Positions 20,446 through 32,170 of a stretch of DNA of 64,000 nucleotides are shown in pieces. The first letter of the stretch is position 1. Each line of letters opens with the position of its first letter. A model generated the notes under the pieces. It searched no databases, was not told the DNA's origin, and saw only the letters and a list, made by a program, of their open reading frames with translations. The DNA is from Mactra quadrangularis (Eukaryota > Mollusca > Bivalvia > Venerida > Mactridae): contig CM046304.1 in assembly GCA_025267735.1 (NCBI GenBank), positions 1,178,001 to 1,242,000 of the forward strand, read 5' to 3'. A program made the position numbers and the translations under genes.

Positions 20446-21905
20446 AATGTATGTTTATAAAGGTTCATAGGCTATGTTGACTCTGGTAATATAATAAGTT
20501 CATATTCTGTCGTCTGATCAAGCTTAAATTATTACCATATGATAGATAGACCCTGATTACATGGGTATGGATACATATTTTGAATTTCTATCCCAGATGT
20601 TTATTTTGTTATTAGTAATAAATAGAATTTCAGTAATGGCGGACTTAATTTGCATATTATGCAAATTGCTCTAGGATGACACGGTGTTATCTTTTGGTTT
20701 CTTTATAAGCACCATTCAAAGAACTGTAAACAAAATTTGTGAGAACTCAAGTGCACGGATCACCTCAAACATTGCAGAACTTGTTCGTATAGAAACTATT
20801 GTGCATAACTCATAATGCTTGCTAAATTGATGATAAGATTATCTAGTTGATAATGTTGGCTAAATTAACAGACCCTACATTTGTAGTTCAAAGCACATTT
20901 TAGATTAAAAGGGCCACTGGTACAATCGGTGACGGCTCAGTTAAAGGTGTCTAGGGCTGTATTAAAATATTATGATTGGTGGCACATAGGTCTACTGAGG
21001 TACAAACGGAATGTAGATGTAGTCCTGAATGACTTCGAATGGAACTAAATTTCAACTAATTTCAGCTAATGTATATTTTTTTTACTAACATCATAATTCA
21101 AATGCAATTTTGGTATTATGCTATTTATTTATATTCTACATTTTCCACCAAGTGTTTTTCATAGCTATCTGGTAACATTTAACACAAAATTATATATTAA
21201 AAAAAAAACATCTTTTTTATGTTTTATAATAAATAGTCAAACAGACCAAGCAGTCGTTAATTGTACAATGTATAAATAAAAACACACATGTCTGTTGGTA
21301 AGTACTGGGCAAATGAGTGTCTGTACATGCATGAATGGTGTAATATACTTATACTGCAAGACATTAACAGAGAACTGCATGCTGATGTACACAGCTTGTT
21401 CATTTTGGCCCGTGAGACAAGTGTTATTTGAAAAGTTTTAGTAACTACACTGTCGGGGTGTTCGTTACGTAGTTACGTGATTAACGACAAGTTCGTTTTT
21501 GTCTTTTAAGAAATTAATTCGATAGCATCAAATAGTGCATTGAATAGCTAATATTTTTCTCTTTATGAAAATTTCTAGTAAATTTTCATAGGCAACTCTT
21601 AATGCTTCATAAAAGAAGTATTCGATTTGTCATTTGCAAAAGAATTTGTGTGAACTGGCTGAACAGTGCATTTTGGGAAAAGAATATGTGAGCTTCATGC
21701 ATATGTGGGCTTAGGATAGATAAATGAAAATGATATTGGAATTGTGCAAATTGTCTAAGGTCGATTTGAACAAGTTGTATAACACTCTAAACTGGACAAT
21801 TACACTCACAAAAAGAAGTAACTAAGATCTAAATACGACTCAAAGCTAGTATTTTATACAATTATCATTTTAAATCCCAAGTAGTCCAGGCTAGGAACTA
21901 GTATA
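20446..21905. other. Intron sequence, nothing recognised
   Basis: This is A/T-rich intron of the RING gene with no matched repeat and no exon candidate. Confidence 0.4.
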
Positions 21906-22030
21906 CATTAATTTTATTTAACTCTCAGCTGCACATACATTGACCCCGCTGTTTTAAATACTCACCACATTAAATCAGCGGGGTTAATGTACTAGTACGA
22001 GTCAATGACAGTTGAATAAAATTTACCAGT
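21906..22030. mobile_element. MITE-5, short copy
   Basis: Left arm TTGACCCCGCTGTTTTAAATACT, right arm TTAAATCAGCGGGGTTAATG, then TGACAGTTGAATAAAATTTA. The core is almost absent. Confidence 0.85.
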
Positions 22031-22237
22031 ACATATTTCATAATATGAATGGAATCAATGATTCAGTAGCAACCTTATTTTACAAAATATTTATATTGTA
22101 GAAATGGCACTGACGTTAGCCAAAAGTTCCATGCGTAGGCCATTTTGGCTAAAATGGAAAGTTTTGGCTAGCCCGGTGAAATTTTTGTAGATGCATGTTT
22201 GTTGTAGATGATTTTATTTATACTTTATATCATTTTG

Positions 22238-22364
22238 GAATATTTTGTTATCCTTACATAAGACTTCATTGATAAAATCCGAGGATTCCAACTGTAAGGA
22301 CCTACTTACCAATTGAATTGCTTCAGATTTTAACAGGGAAAGATAACTGACTAAAGTCCCTAAT
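22238..22364 (+). mobile_element. MITE-1, right-end fragment
   Basis: It begins within TATTTTGTTATCCTTACATA and ends GATAACTGACTAAAGTCCCT. Confidence 0.85.
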
Positions 22365-22490
22365 TAAAAATTTTAAAATACTAATTATTATTACAGTTAT
22401 TATGAACAGTCATTATTGGTAGGTTTTTATGTTTAATTAGAGAAAAATAGATATTGTTATGAAATGTCACCAATGTAACTTAGTAACATG

Positions 22491-22565
22491 CATTCTCGTT
22501 CCCAGAGCCTAGTAAGATTCTCGATACTAGCTAAGAATCTTGGTAACCTCGGGATACGAGAATGC
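22491..22565. mobile_element. MITE-6, 75-bp element
   Basis: The ends are CATTCTCGTTCCCAGAG and CTCGGGATACGAGAATG. Flanking GTAACATG (22483-22490) and ATAACATG (22566-22573) look like an 8-bp target duplication with one mismatch. A second copy is at 32242. Confidence 0.85.
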
Positions 22566-22783
22566 ATAACATGGGGCATATGGTAGTTTTACTCCTTAAA
22601 GGAACTTTTTTAGGCACAGAGCTGTTTAACTATTTAAGGGAATCCTTTGTTTGGGCACGTGATTGTTTAACTATTTTAGGAATAATTTTTGTAGCATAGG
22701 GTTATCTAACACTTTAAAGGAATCGTCTGTTTAGAGAATATATATCAATTCAGGTCCGGTGTTTTAAAGCTTATGTTACTCAG

Positions 22784-23051
22784 TGTGGGGAATCACGTGA
22801 CGTATATAGTTCCTTACACGGCAAAAATGACGACCAGATCAACAAATTTAGATGAAAAGACAAGGTAAATGACAAATGGCAAATAACAATGTAGGGTTGA
22901 CAGAACTACCGCTAAAAAGATAATTTTGTGCTGCTTAGACTGCACTAGGTCTGATAAAAATCGGTAACGTATAAACGTCATTTACCTTGTCTTTTTCATC
23001 TGGTCGTCATTTTTGCCGTGTAAGGAACCATATAGGTGACGTGTTCCCCAA
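22784..23051. mobile_element. MITE-7, 268 bp
   Basis: The outer ends GGGGAATCACGTGACGTATA and the inverted ..ATATAGGTGACGTGTTCCCC continue through TTCCTTACACGGCAAAAATG / CATTTTTGCCGTGTAAGGAA and CAAGGTAAATGAC. The stem is over 60 bp. It is the only copy in the window. Confidence 0.85.
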
Positions 23052-23192
23052 ACTGGTTATTTCACGATACCAAATGTAATAAATGGTATACAAATAATAC
23101 ATAGGTGACATTTTATGCAAATGTTTTTTTTTCTATAAAGCTTCATAGATAAACAAGATTCGTAGCAAAATTGTGTCAATATCAAATATAGA

Positions 23193-23650
23193 AATTGTTA
23201 AATTTTATTCAACTGTCACCACTTTGCGCATATATTAACCCCACTAATTTGAATACTTGCTATTTGTTATGTAATCCCCGTACATAAATACGAATGTCTC
23301 TTTTATCAATCATGAGTATAGTTCGTTTTTTCTCAACTGTCAAAATCAACTGTCAGAATAATTTCACGGTGAATGCGTTTGTTAAAATTATTGTTGTAAT
23401 ACATCCATGAGTTTCCAAAAGTGTGTATTATGATCGAGTAAAGCTGCTTATGCCGTATGATATGTTTTAGTCAAGATATTTTTTATAACAATTAGGCCGC
23501 CGGTACAAAAACAATGCACCCAGTCACCGTGAAATTATCCAAGCTTTGACAGTTGAGAAAATGGACTATACAAACTTATTGTAGCATGTCAGTAATCAAA
23601 TAAGCGGGATAATTGTATGTGCCACTGACAGTTGGGTAAAATTTGACAAT
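23193..23650. mobile_element. MITE-5 with another MITE inside
   Basis: The outer ends are ATTGTTAAATTTTATTCAAC and CACTGACAGTTGGGTAAAAT. The inner element at 23317-23571 has ends TATAGTTCGTTTTTTCTCAA and TTGAGAAAATGGACTATA. These continue through ATAATTTCACGGTGA and its inverse, and the inner element is probably bounded by TA. Confidence 0.85.
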
Positions 23651-23687
23651 CACACTTTAGTTTTATTATTCTCTTTTCCTCCCTTAG

Positions 23688-23729
23688 GCGGCGGCTACTG
23701 TCACAAACCACCAGACACACTATGTTTAA
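23688..23729 (+). CDS. RING-finger protein gene, candidate alternative last exon
   Basis: TTCTCTTTTCCTCCCTTAG| is the strongest pyrimidine tract and acceptor in this intron. In phase 0 it reads AAATVTNHQTHYV and stops at TAA (23727-23729). It would replace the last exon at 25871. Nothing in the sequence decides between them. Confidence 0.4.
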   Translation, partial: AAATVTNHQTHYV

Positions 23730-23972
23730 AATGTGTTACTTGGAGTATATAGCTTTTTTAGTGGATAGGGTCCGGCGTGATTCCAAATTCCATCCGACTT
23801 TTGTAGATTATATGTCAAAGCACAGGAGCTTGAAAAAAAGTTTTTATTATAAGAAGGAGGGAATTATTCAAACTATGATACAAAATGTCAAGCTCCTGTG
23901 TTCTAAGAAGTCACGTCCGTTTTCACTCTCACCATGTTCTTACTATTGCTTGTGTTATGACGACTGATTTCC

Positions 23973-24484
23973 TACAGTAAAGTTCCGCTACAACGACCAC
24001 CATGGTTACCATAAAATAACGCAACTTGTACGATTTTTAGCCACAAATGCTTGATTCGAGAAGTAAATGGTCTATACAAAGACGGTATATTATATTAAAG
24101 GTACTAGTTCACAGATTTGGTTAAGATTTTCCAATATTTTCAAAGTACCATTTAGTGTCTGTAATTGAGTCGAAAAATCAACTCTTAATATTTTAGGACA
24201 AACTGACCTATAGATTGCAGGAAATATACAATAAAAGTCCCCAAAATGCACTATAAGTGTTTATACTGTGACATACGGGGTAAATTTTTACTACTTGAAA
24301 CATCATCATTTGTACTTGTATGTCAATTTGCACTAAAATTGTCATTATCAAAACGCGAATTTCCTGCTTCAGAAAATGTTTCCAAACAATTTTAATAGTT
24401 TCAGAAAAAGTTGATGTTTAGGTTGAAATCTGTGAATGAGTACCTTTAAGATCATGACGGTCCTTTAAGTGGAACTTCACTGTA
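23973..24484. mobile_element. MITE-12 with MITE-4 inserted (24095-24450)
   Basis: The outer ends TACAGTAAAGTTCCGCTACA and TTAAGTGGAACTTCACTGTA are inverted. The enclosed MITE-4 is complete, with TTAAAGGTACTAGTTCACAG and GTGAATGAGTACCTTTAA ends. Confidence 0.88.
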
Positions 24485-24929
24485 CATCGTAATGTTGTGT
24501 AAATCACGATAAGAGTTGTGATATTATGCTGACCAGTGACCAGGGGATTTAGTATAGCTGACCAACTGGAGACAGGGTGCTTGCACGTTCTTATCTAGAT
24601 TATGTATTATGTCTTTTCGTTGCATTTCATCTTTATCACGCATGTTTGTGACGTAGAGCTATCCCGAACATTACATTTACATATTGTGTGTGTACTAGCG
24701 CACATTTTCACACAATTTCTTACGAAAAAAGTTGTTGTGAGACAATTTCATTACATTTGTATAATCATTATTTGCTATTTTAAATGACTTGAAATAAGTA
24801 TTTTTCATAAGATTAATGTTTCAAAATCTTGCAATAAAAGTCAATTTAAATAAATATAACCGTGCATTTATTAACTTAAGTTTGGGATACCTCAGCATTG
24901 CCCTACTTCTTGTTTCTCTCTGTCTCTTT

Positions 24930-25112
24930 AGGCCACAACAAGTTGATTATGTGTTCTACGGATTTTTTCTCGAAAAAATGGGGCGAGCGAGCGAAGAAAA
25001 AAATTTTGATTTTAATGAGCGAGCGAAGGAATAATTTTTTGGGGTAAAAAAAACGTCAAAATTAAGGTGCCAGCGAAACCATAGAACATATGATCAACTT
25101 GTTGTGGCCTTA
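24930..25112. mobile_element. MITE-10, copy 1
   Basis: The ends are AGGCCACAACAAGTTGATTA and TGATCAACTTGTTGTGGCCT. The core has GAGCGAGCGAAG twice and TTAAGGTGCCAGCGAA. A second copy is at 55290. Confidence 0.88.
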
Positions 25113-25870
25113 GCTATATATTATTGGTGTTGAAGATTTATACAGACACAGTTTCTCAGAACTTTTGTCAGGAATATTACAATTGTACACACGCGTATTC
25201 GTGTATTGTTACATGTATTAGTTGATAACGTGTTTGGCTGCATGCCTGCCGATCCAAGGGACGTTGGAGCGATTCCTTATAGGTTTGAAAACCTTTGTTT
25301 GGTTTGATTTTGGAATAGTTTGTACTTACGGCTATTATTTCGCCTGTCCCTGTCTTTGTATTAAGATTGGTTGCTGACTACCTATGCTTAAAGCACTGAT
25401 TAAAAGCCATGATCTGAAGATTTAAAAATTCCATTCGGGAAACCTTGATTTTTCATGAATGAATAATCTCGGAAGGATTCTTCGGGGTCTACCCTGGCGG
25501 CTTGGGTTTTTACTACCTACGCAACGCGATGCACAAGCGAAGCACGTAACGGTTATGCAAAATAGTTCTTATAGTACACACACAGATCTTGGTCAAAACA
25601 TATTTCTGTGTTGTATACAAGTATCAGCGACATCATTGAACAGTGTTATTTCAAATTTATGTGCTAAAAAACGAGACATTACTCATCACCAAAACGATCG
25701 TTGATTTGTTGACTTCAACACCGGTGAAAGCATTTGTTTGGGAATGTGACGAAAAGGTAGTCACTCGAAGTTTTAGGCAATTTATATAAATTTTCAGCGT
25801 TTACTGGCCCCTAGCCCCTAGCCTCAACAGCCCAACAATGGTTAATGTTATTGTTGCTTTTCTATTTCAG

Positions 25871-25912
25871 ATGAAATTTCATGATATTGGCTACTTCAAG
25901 ACATCACAGTAA
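25871..25912 (+). CDS. RING-finger protein gene, probable last exon (aa 244-256)
   Basis: GCTTTTCTATTTCAG| is followed in phase 0 by MKFHDIGYFKTSQ and TAA. A candidate poly(A) signal lies 230 bp downstream, which favours this as the usual terminus over the exon at 23688. The short length makes it a phase- and signal-based call only. Confidence 0.55.
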   Translation: MKFHDIGYFKTSQ

Positions 25913-26140
25913 ATGCACAAAGATTTCATCAATGTTCAACCATTTTACATTTTAAAATGTGATGTATAACAAATGTACGGCACTAGATGTTAAAACATAT
26001 ACTCATTTGGACATTGTACGACTGGAAGCATGGAACATTTTTAGTTTTATATCATTTTCTAACCATAAAGAAAATCTGTGATAAAAATTGAAATCAATCT
26101 TTACATTTATATTCTTTTGTTTATTTTTTTGTTATATGTA

Positions 26141-26146
26141 AATAAA
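26141..26146 (+). terminator. Candidate poly(A) signal of the RING gene
   Basis: AATAAA after a T-rich stretch. Another AATAAA occurs near 27247 and would give a longer 3' UTR containing MITE-13. Confidence 0.5.
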
Positions 26147-26363
26147 AATTCATACATGTGTAGTTCTGCAACGTTCAATTATTCCTGCTGAAATACGCGA
26201 GCAACCAAACGATTTAGAAGCGTTTATATGTTGGCAGTCGGCACGGTCTTGGTCAACCAAAGGCACTGGTGACTTGGGTAGATCGAGTCTGTGTCGACCG
26301 GCTGTATGGATTAACTTGAAAGTTGCAAGACTATACACTCTCGTTTTTCGATGATAACATTTA

Positions 26364-26790
26364 TGCCGTGGTCACACATTTTCGAAGAACGCCACTGATT
26401 CAAAACATGCAATGTTTGCAAGTCGAAATTCTTGGATAACCCGGAATAATCCGTACTTGTGGTTTTTACACAGTTCTTCTCTTTTAACCATTCAAAACTT
26501 CTTGACGAGAATATTGTAGACAATTTCCGAGAAGTTCCGAATTTTTAAAACATCTGAACACCACTCGGAACTACCACGGCGATCATCTAAGGTTTATCTG
26601 CGTAGAAGATCGCCGAGGTTGTTCCGAATGTCTGAACACGATCTTGTTTGTCAAATGAAATTATCGGGTCACGAAAATTGCCGAGTTTACACCAATGTTT
26701 GAATGCTCAGAAGATGAGTATGAATCCCGTCCTTTCTGCACCATCCGTACTGACCCGGTGTCATTATTCGTGAATGTGTGACCACAGCTT
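26364..26790. mobile_element. MITE-13, about 427 bp
   Basis: The ends GCCGTGGTCACACATTTTCG and ..TTCGTGAATGTGTGACCACAGC are inverted. Internal GATCGCCGAGGTTGTTCCGA recurs at 19570-19592, so a relative once lay inside the element at 19196. Confidence 0.75.
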
Positions 26791-27490
26791 AACTAAGCAA
26801 TTGTTAAGCCTGTGATACATCATTTTTCTGCTTTGTATATACTCGGTTATTTCTATTGTTTTATATTGGATTAATATTAATTTTATATTATAATTGTGTT
26901 ACATTTTTTTTCTCTGTACATTATTTTTTCATAGTCGGCCGGTGCGGCTCCGAGTCAAAAACACCATAGATATATTATAATGTTTTGACTCCTAATTCTG
27001 ATGGTCGCCTTTTTATCGGTCGAACCTTAAAATCATACAATAAAGTTTCCAAACAAGAATTTTATTGAAATTAATTAATGGGGTGTGGGGCATTATGAAA
27101 ACCGTCACAGTTAAGGCTTAAATTTTGTATTTCTTTATCATATTTTGTCAATGTGGGTATAAATTATCATAATATATTAATTAATTATCAGTTTGTTTAG
27201 ATTATGCACTTTGTATAATAATTATATTGTATATTGTGTTATTTAATAAAAGTTTTATAAAAATTCTGATTGTTAGTTATAAGTGAAAGTATACGCTAAG
27301 GATGATAACTCCTGAAGGTACTGTGTATAGTCAGATTATTTGCATTGTCGCCCCTGATTTTGATGGTCATGAAAGTTCCACATGATGTATCGCAGACGAA
27401 CTTGCATGAAGCAATGGTTCAAACCTTGTGACCAGATATATGATTCTCGTACCCTTAGAATATTATGGATGTAGCAACAAGAATCCAGAA

Positions 27491-27608
27491 TAATACGAGA
27501 CCTTAGTCAGTTATTTCCCTTGGTATACTCTTCAAATAGGTAGGTCCAAATAGTTGGATTACTCTGATTTTACCCTTACTTTTCAATGTAAATTTGCAAA
27601 ATTAATCT
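27491..27608 (+). mobile_element. MITE-1, left-end fragment
   Basis: AATACGAGACCTTAGTCAG through GGATTACTCTGATTTTACCC to AAATTAATCTTT, then similarity stops. Confidence 0.8.
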
Positions 27609-28207
27609 TTGCAAAAACAAACGTAACCAAAAGTTTACAATCAAAGGGAAATAACCCATGCATGAGTACAAAACTCGGAAAAATCTCTCGAATGATTCCG
27701 TAAACTGACGATCAATATCAATGTCCATTGTAAATGAGATACCCAGATTAAGATATGAACTGGTTCGTCGTTTACACCTTTGTGGAGTTTTGTCTTGAAA
27801 TAGTTTGTGAGTCCATTCTCCCTCATTGGTCTGTATCAAACGCGGGCCTGTTTCAGACGCTGGCGAGGGTATGTGCTTTAGTACTCGGTTAAAGCTTGAG
27901 TTTATAAATCAATGACTCGACATTATCCAACTATAGTGCTTGTTTTTTTGGAACCCCATACATTTTATGCGGTAATGCCATGCTGACTATGGGAAATATT
28001 GACGTGTGTCGATTGCTTGAGGACATAGAGTCTTGTACGGTTTGTACCAAGGTGATACACCACCGAACTTCGGTTGTCCTCTTGTTGAGATAGAAAAAAA
28101 AACACTTGATCATTGTAAAATCATGCGAATTTCCAACGATTGCTAAGTCTCAAATGGTTGATTTGTGAGAAAATGTCACTATTCTAAAACTATCCCGCTA
28201 TTTAAAA
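27609..28207. other. Intergenic sequence, nothing recognised
   Basis: Two overlapping minus-strand open frames (27576-27839) are in different frames over the same bases. They have no recognisable motif. Confidence 0.35.
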
Positions 28208-28448
28208 GACATCTATTTCGATGATCTTAAAAAACACCGATTTCGATGGTCTTAGAAAACATCAATTTCGTCGGTCTTAAAAACAATGATTTCGTCGGTC
28301 TTAAAAACATCGGTTTCGAAGGCCTTAAAATCATCGATTTCGACGGTCTTAAAACCATCGGTGTCGACGGCCTTAAAATCATCGATTTCGACGGTCTTAA
28401 AAACATTGATTTCGACGGTCTTAAAAACATCGATTTCGATGGTCCTAA
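28208..28448. repeat. 24-bp tandem array, about ten copies
   Basis: The unit CGGTCTTAAAAACATCGATT+TCGA varies mainly at the CATCG and GACGG positions. Because 24 is a multiple of three, both strands stay open as eight-residue repeats (FDGLKNID; LRPSKSMF). No start context, splice site or codon bias supports translation. Confidence 0.9.
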
Positions 28449-29108
28449 TAGAGAATCTTTAATATTTATCAAAGAGAGTTTTAATCCATTCAACAAATAT
28501 TTGCTGAGAAATATAATACATTGATATGTATGGCTGAAAACATCTTAGCTACCTACAATGTATTGATAGGACGTTCCCAATATATAATATTTACTTTAAA
28601 ATTACAAATTAAAGAATCAAGGCTATTCTCGTATCCAGAATTTATAAAGATTCTCGATCGAGACATGATCGAACTAGTAGCGATTATATATAAGTGGGGG
28701 CCGAATTCCACCCCTTTCAAATACATGTGCTTAAAAAACTTTGAAAACAATAACCGAAAATCATAAATTGCAATTTCAAATAGTACCCGGGGTCCGTCCA
28801 TGGAAAATCATTGTATGGGTCGCCCTCGATGAAACAATTCCATCTATTTAAACGACCCATTCCCCCACTGAAAATATGTAGAACCGCCCCTTGAAATAAG
28901 TCTAAAAGCGCCTAACAGAGGCAATTTAACATAAAGTACAGTAAATTATATACAATTATACATTGTAGATATAAATGTACATAGTAAAATATCACAAAAT
29001 TAACTAAGGTTATATATTCACTATTTCATATTATAGTAAGTCATGGTAAAACATTCAAACTTTCTATGGTAATCAGTAAATGTTAACAACGGTGGAATCT
29101 CATTAAAA
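28449..29108. other. Intergenic sequence, nothing recognised
   Basis: The short overlapping frames on both strands are treated as chance. CTCGTATCCAG and AAGATTCTCGATC near 28628 and 28648 faintly resemble MITE-6. Confidence 0.35.
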
Positions 29109-29478
29109 TACAGCACCCATCAAAAGATTGGTGACATTTTCACTTCGTAGGCCTTCTGAATAGCTTTTATCAAAAATTAAGAAATTCTTTATAAGAAATC
29201 CTTTATAGTGTTGCTTTATTATTTTGGAATTATAACTGAGACTACAAAAATAGCATAAAAGCTTTGTTATGGAAAATGATGGCAATAAATATGATTTTGG
29301 GGCTTTATTGAGACAGATGCTAAACCTTATAAATGTGTTGCATTCATGAAATTTGTTTTTATTTTATCACAAACCATACCTAAATATATCAAATATAATA
29401 ATTCTACAGAAATAATCATCAAAGCTCAAGAATTGTAGTAAATTTCTTTTGTCTCCAAACTTTTGGTAGGTACTGTAT
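29109..29478 (+). mobile_element. MITE-3, full copy
   Basis: TACAGCACCCATCAAAAGAT to CAAACTTTTGGTAGGTACTG, with the family's CTTCTGAATAGCTTTTATCA and CACAAACCATACCTAAATAT. Confidence 0.88.
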
Positions 29479-29518
29479 ATTATTGTACCAGAGTGTACGG
29501 TTGAATACTGTGGTAAAG

Positions 29519-29665
29519 TACGAAGCCCTTAAAGGGACATTTTCATGTTTGTTAAAACGCATGTAATCGTCATTCCTAAAAACGAGTTTATCATTTTGAA
29601 ATGACGAATTTATACTATTTTGAAATATCGAAATAATTATTTCGTAAAAAAACTTTGTTTGTGAT
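29519..29665 (+). mobile_element. MITE-2 left-end fragment (decayed)
   Basis: ACGAAGCCCTTAAAGGGACA resembles the MITE-2 end, and TTTCGTAAAAAAAC follows. No right end was found. Confidence 0.4.
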
Positions 29666-30380
29666 AAGTTGTAAAGTGAATAATAAAAAGTCCTTGAAAT
29701 TAATTTAAATTGTCACAAAGTTTTGACCTCGATTTTAGTAATCTGTTTTAAGCCAATCGAAGTACTTAAGGTGTAAAGTATATGAAATTATCAATAGTTA
29801 CATTGTATTGTTTGTCACGGATCACCGCTTTTAAAAAAAAATCTTAAACATTTAAAAAAGACACTAAAAATTAAATGAATGGAGAATAGCGACGTATTGT
29901 AAAATTTACAAACAAGCACTTAATTATACTGTTTGCCCCCTCCCTATTATGTTTATTTTTTCTATGTTCAGACTTGCCCGCTTAAGTTTTTGTTCTGTTT
30001 TGTTCAAAGATCTTAGTGTTAAATAAATACTGTAGATTGAATGACCTTGTCCTTTTAAGTCTTCAGATATTTACAGGTAATATTATCGATTGGAATGGAA
30101 ATCGATTTATTTTCCCTATACAAAGAGCGACGGGTTTTCCTACCACATTCATAAGTAAGCTAGAATAAACCAATCTGTCCGACTTATTGACATACGATTC
30201 AAGGCTATGTTGATTTTACGTGATATATATTTTATAATTTGCGTTTTAGAGTCTTTAGTATTTCGTAAACAGGAATAAAGTGCATTTGTGTATTTAGAAA
30301 TAAGCGCTTAGTATTGGAAATTCAAGAGTCGATACTTTAAGACTCAAATATTTTAACCGACTGGGTTTTGGTAAACAAAA

Positions 30381-30388
30381 TATAAAAG
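30381..30388 (+). promoter_or_regulatory. TATA box of the DUF1647-like gene
   Basis: TATAAAAG lies 133 bp before the ATG. The expected start of transcription is about 25-30 bp further on, giving a 5' UTR of roughly 100 nt with no intron needed. Confidence 0.55.
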
Positions 30389-30513
30389 CTACCATTCTTT
30401 ATGTAGACTAATTTAGTGTATTTGGACTTTTATGGATCTACGTAGGAGTATAATTTTAACCACTGTACAAAGGAAAATAAAGACTTCGTAGGTTATACAA
30501 AGGACGACACAAA

Positions 30514-30613
30514 ATGGCAGGAACTTTTAGAACGAGATGGAACATTCAAGTTCTATTGATTATATTCGTAGCTGTGGTCGTATCATATACACTGGTCAGA
30601 ACTGGCGTTATAG
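30514..30613 (+). CDS. DUF1647-like glycosyltransferase-type gene, exon 1 (signal anchor)
   Basis: ATG in the context ACAAAATGG. It encodes MAGTFRTRWN and a hydrophobic segment at about residues 11-28 (VLLIIFVAVVVSYTLV). Arginines lie only on the N-terminal side, so the topology should be type II, with the rest in the Golgi or ER lumen. The donor is TAG|GTAAGAG, phase 1. Four exons join to 364 residues. Family resemblance (from memory) is to DUF1647 proteins of invertebrates, believed to have a glycosyltransferase-like fold; the substrate is unknown. The gene is convergent with the PLEKHA-like gene to its right. Confidence 0.85.
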
Positions 30614-30867
30614 GTAAGAGTTACAATTATTCTATTGATTTGATTGTCTGTTAATTAATTTTGTTATTTAATTAACAATGTCTATTTGGGGAAACATTTA
30701 AATACATTTTATTGATTATTGCATTAGTCATTTGTACCCGCGTCCCCAAATCCCAATGGAAAATGGAATAGCGAAGACATTTACTTTTAATCAAGGACCC
30801 TATATATACCTAGGGACCTTAGTTACATCCTCACTCTACAGTTTTTCTTATCAATTTGAATTTCATA

Positions 30868-31098
30868 CGGTACAGTAAAGATTCATTATAAAGACCATAT
30901 CAAAATCGCCTTTCTTAATATAGCGGTATTGTCTTAATATGAACAAAGACATTATTCTTCCCCACTTAACAATTTGGAAAGTAAAAATCATCAAAATTAA
31001 GGCATTTGGAAAGTAAAAAGCATAAACAATCTCATGGCACCAGAGTTCATAACTTATAATCATGAAATAACACGTTCCTATACGCCGTTCACTGTATA
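30868..31098. mobile_element. MITE-12 relative (decayed)
   Basis: TACGGTACAGTAAAGATTC, ATAAAGACCAT on the left and ACGCCGTTCACTGTATAC on the right are inverted and family-like. The interior keeps ATAGCGGTATTGTCTTAATA. Confidence 0.55.
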
Positions 31099-31309
31099 CA
31101 TGTAGGGGTACACTACCTTATACAAATATGTACTTGTACTTAAATAAAATAATATTATAATGAAAAGTATAGTTTCAACTCGTCCACGATTGTGCATCCG
31201 GGACCCTTCTTAACTTCCATTTGTTGACAAATTATCATAATTAAAGCATATTTTGGGGTAAGTTTACGAATCTAAAGACTCCCAGTGCTAAAATCGTATG
31301 ATACATGTA

Positions 31310-31603
31310 TCAGGGGCGGTTTCAAGATTTTTTTTCTAGGGGGACCGAACTTTTTCTAGGGGGGGGGGGGGGGTCCAAAATTTCGAACCACAGCCACATT
31401 ATACACAATTTGCAGAATAATTCAACATATTAATAATGAAAACTACAAAACCAATAAATCTATAAGCACCGAGAAAAATTGTTTCATGCTACATAAAAAT
31501 GACTAACAGTCAAGAAATACACTAATGGACAGGTACATTTTGGAAATTCTAGGGGAGGGTGGTCCGGACCCCTGACCCTTCCCCCGCTAGATCCCCCTAT
31601 GGC
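31310..31603. mobile_element. MITE-11, copy in intron 1
   Basis: CAGGGGCGGTTTCAAGATTT, a G-run at 31359-31373, ATTATACACAATTTGCAGAA, then CTTCCCCCGCTAGATCCCCC. It is in the opposite orientation to the copy at 15008. Confidence 0.8.
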
Positions 31604-31719
31604 TATGCTATAGCTTAATTGGTCTTTACAGCCAGCGGAACTTGATTGTATAATATTTCAGCCTTATAACTCTACAAACAGTAACTTGAATAATCTAGAA
31701 CATCGTTTTGTAATGTGAC

Positions 31720-32102
31720 ATACAGTACCCACCAAAAGTTTGGAGACACAAGAAATTTACCACAATTCTTAATTTTTGATGATTATTTTTGTAGAATCAT
31801 TTTTTTATTTGTATATTTAAGAATTGTTTGTGATAAAACAAGAACAAATTTCATGAATGCAACACGTGAATAAGATTCACCATCTGACTTCCTAAAGCCA
31901 CCAAAACCATGTTTATTGTAATTATTTTCAATTACATAACTTTTATGCTATTTTGGTAGTCTCAGTTATAATTAGAATGATCACCAAAAAATAAAGCAAA
32001 ACTATTAAGCAATTCAAAATGAGCAGTCATCAAATTTTAGATAAAAGCTATTCAGTTGGCCTACCAAGTGAAAATGTCTCCAAACTTATGGTGGGTACTA
32101 TA
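31720..32102 (-). mobile_element. MITE-3, reversed copy
   Basis: ATACAGTACCCACCAAAAGT at the left and CTCCAAACTTATGGTGGGTA at the right. The interior is inverted relative to 6949, with TTTATGCTATTTTGGTAGTC and AAAGCTATTCAGTTGGCCTA. Confidence 0.9.
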
Positions 32103-32170
32103 CATGTACATAATACGTCCTGACATAGTTAAGATAGAATTTTTAGTTACGATAAATCAATATATTGGTA

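Noticed and set aside
25459..25704. 81-codon frame in the last intron of the RING gene
   Set aside because: Not in phase with neighbouring exons through usable splice sites and no recognisable motif.
27576..27839. Minus-strand frames that look vaguely like a transposon protein fragment
   Set aside because: Two different frames cover the same bases, neither shows a recognisable catalytic motif, and I could not support a family.
28227..28496. Open frames on both strands with eight-residue repeats (FDGLKNID / SKSMFLRP)
   Set aside because: Consequence of a 24-bp tandem repeat; both strands being open equally argues against either being coding.
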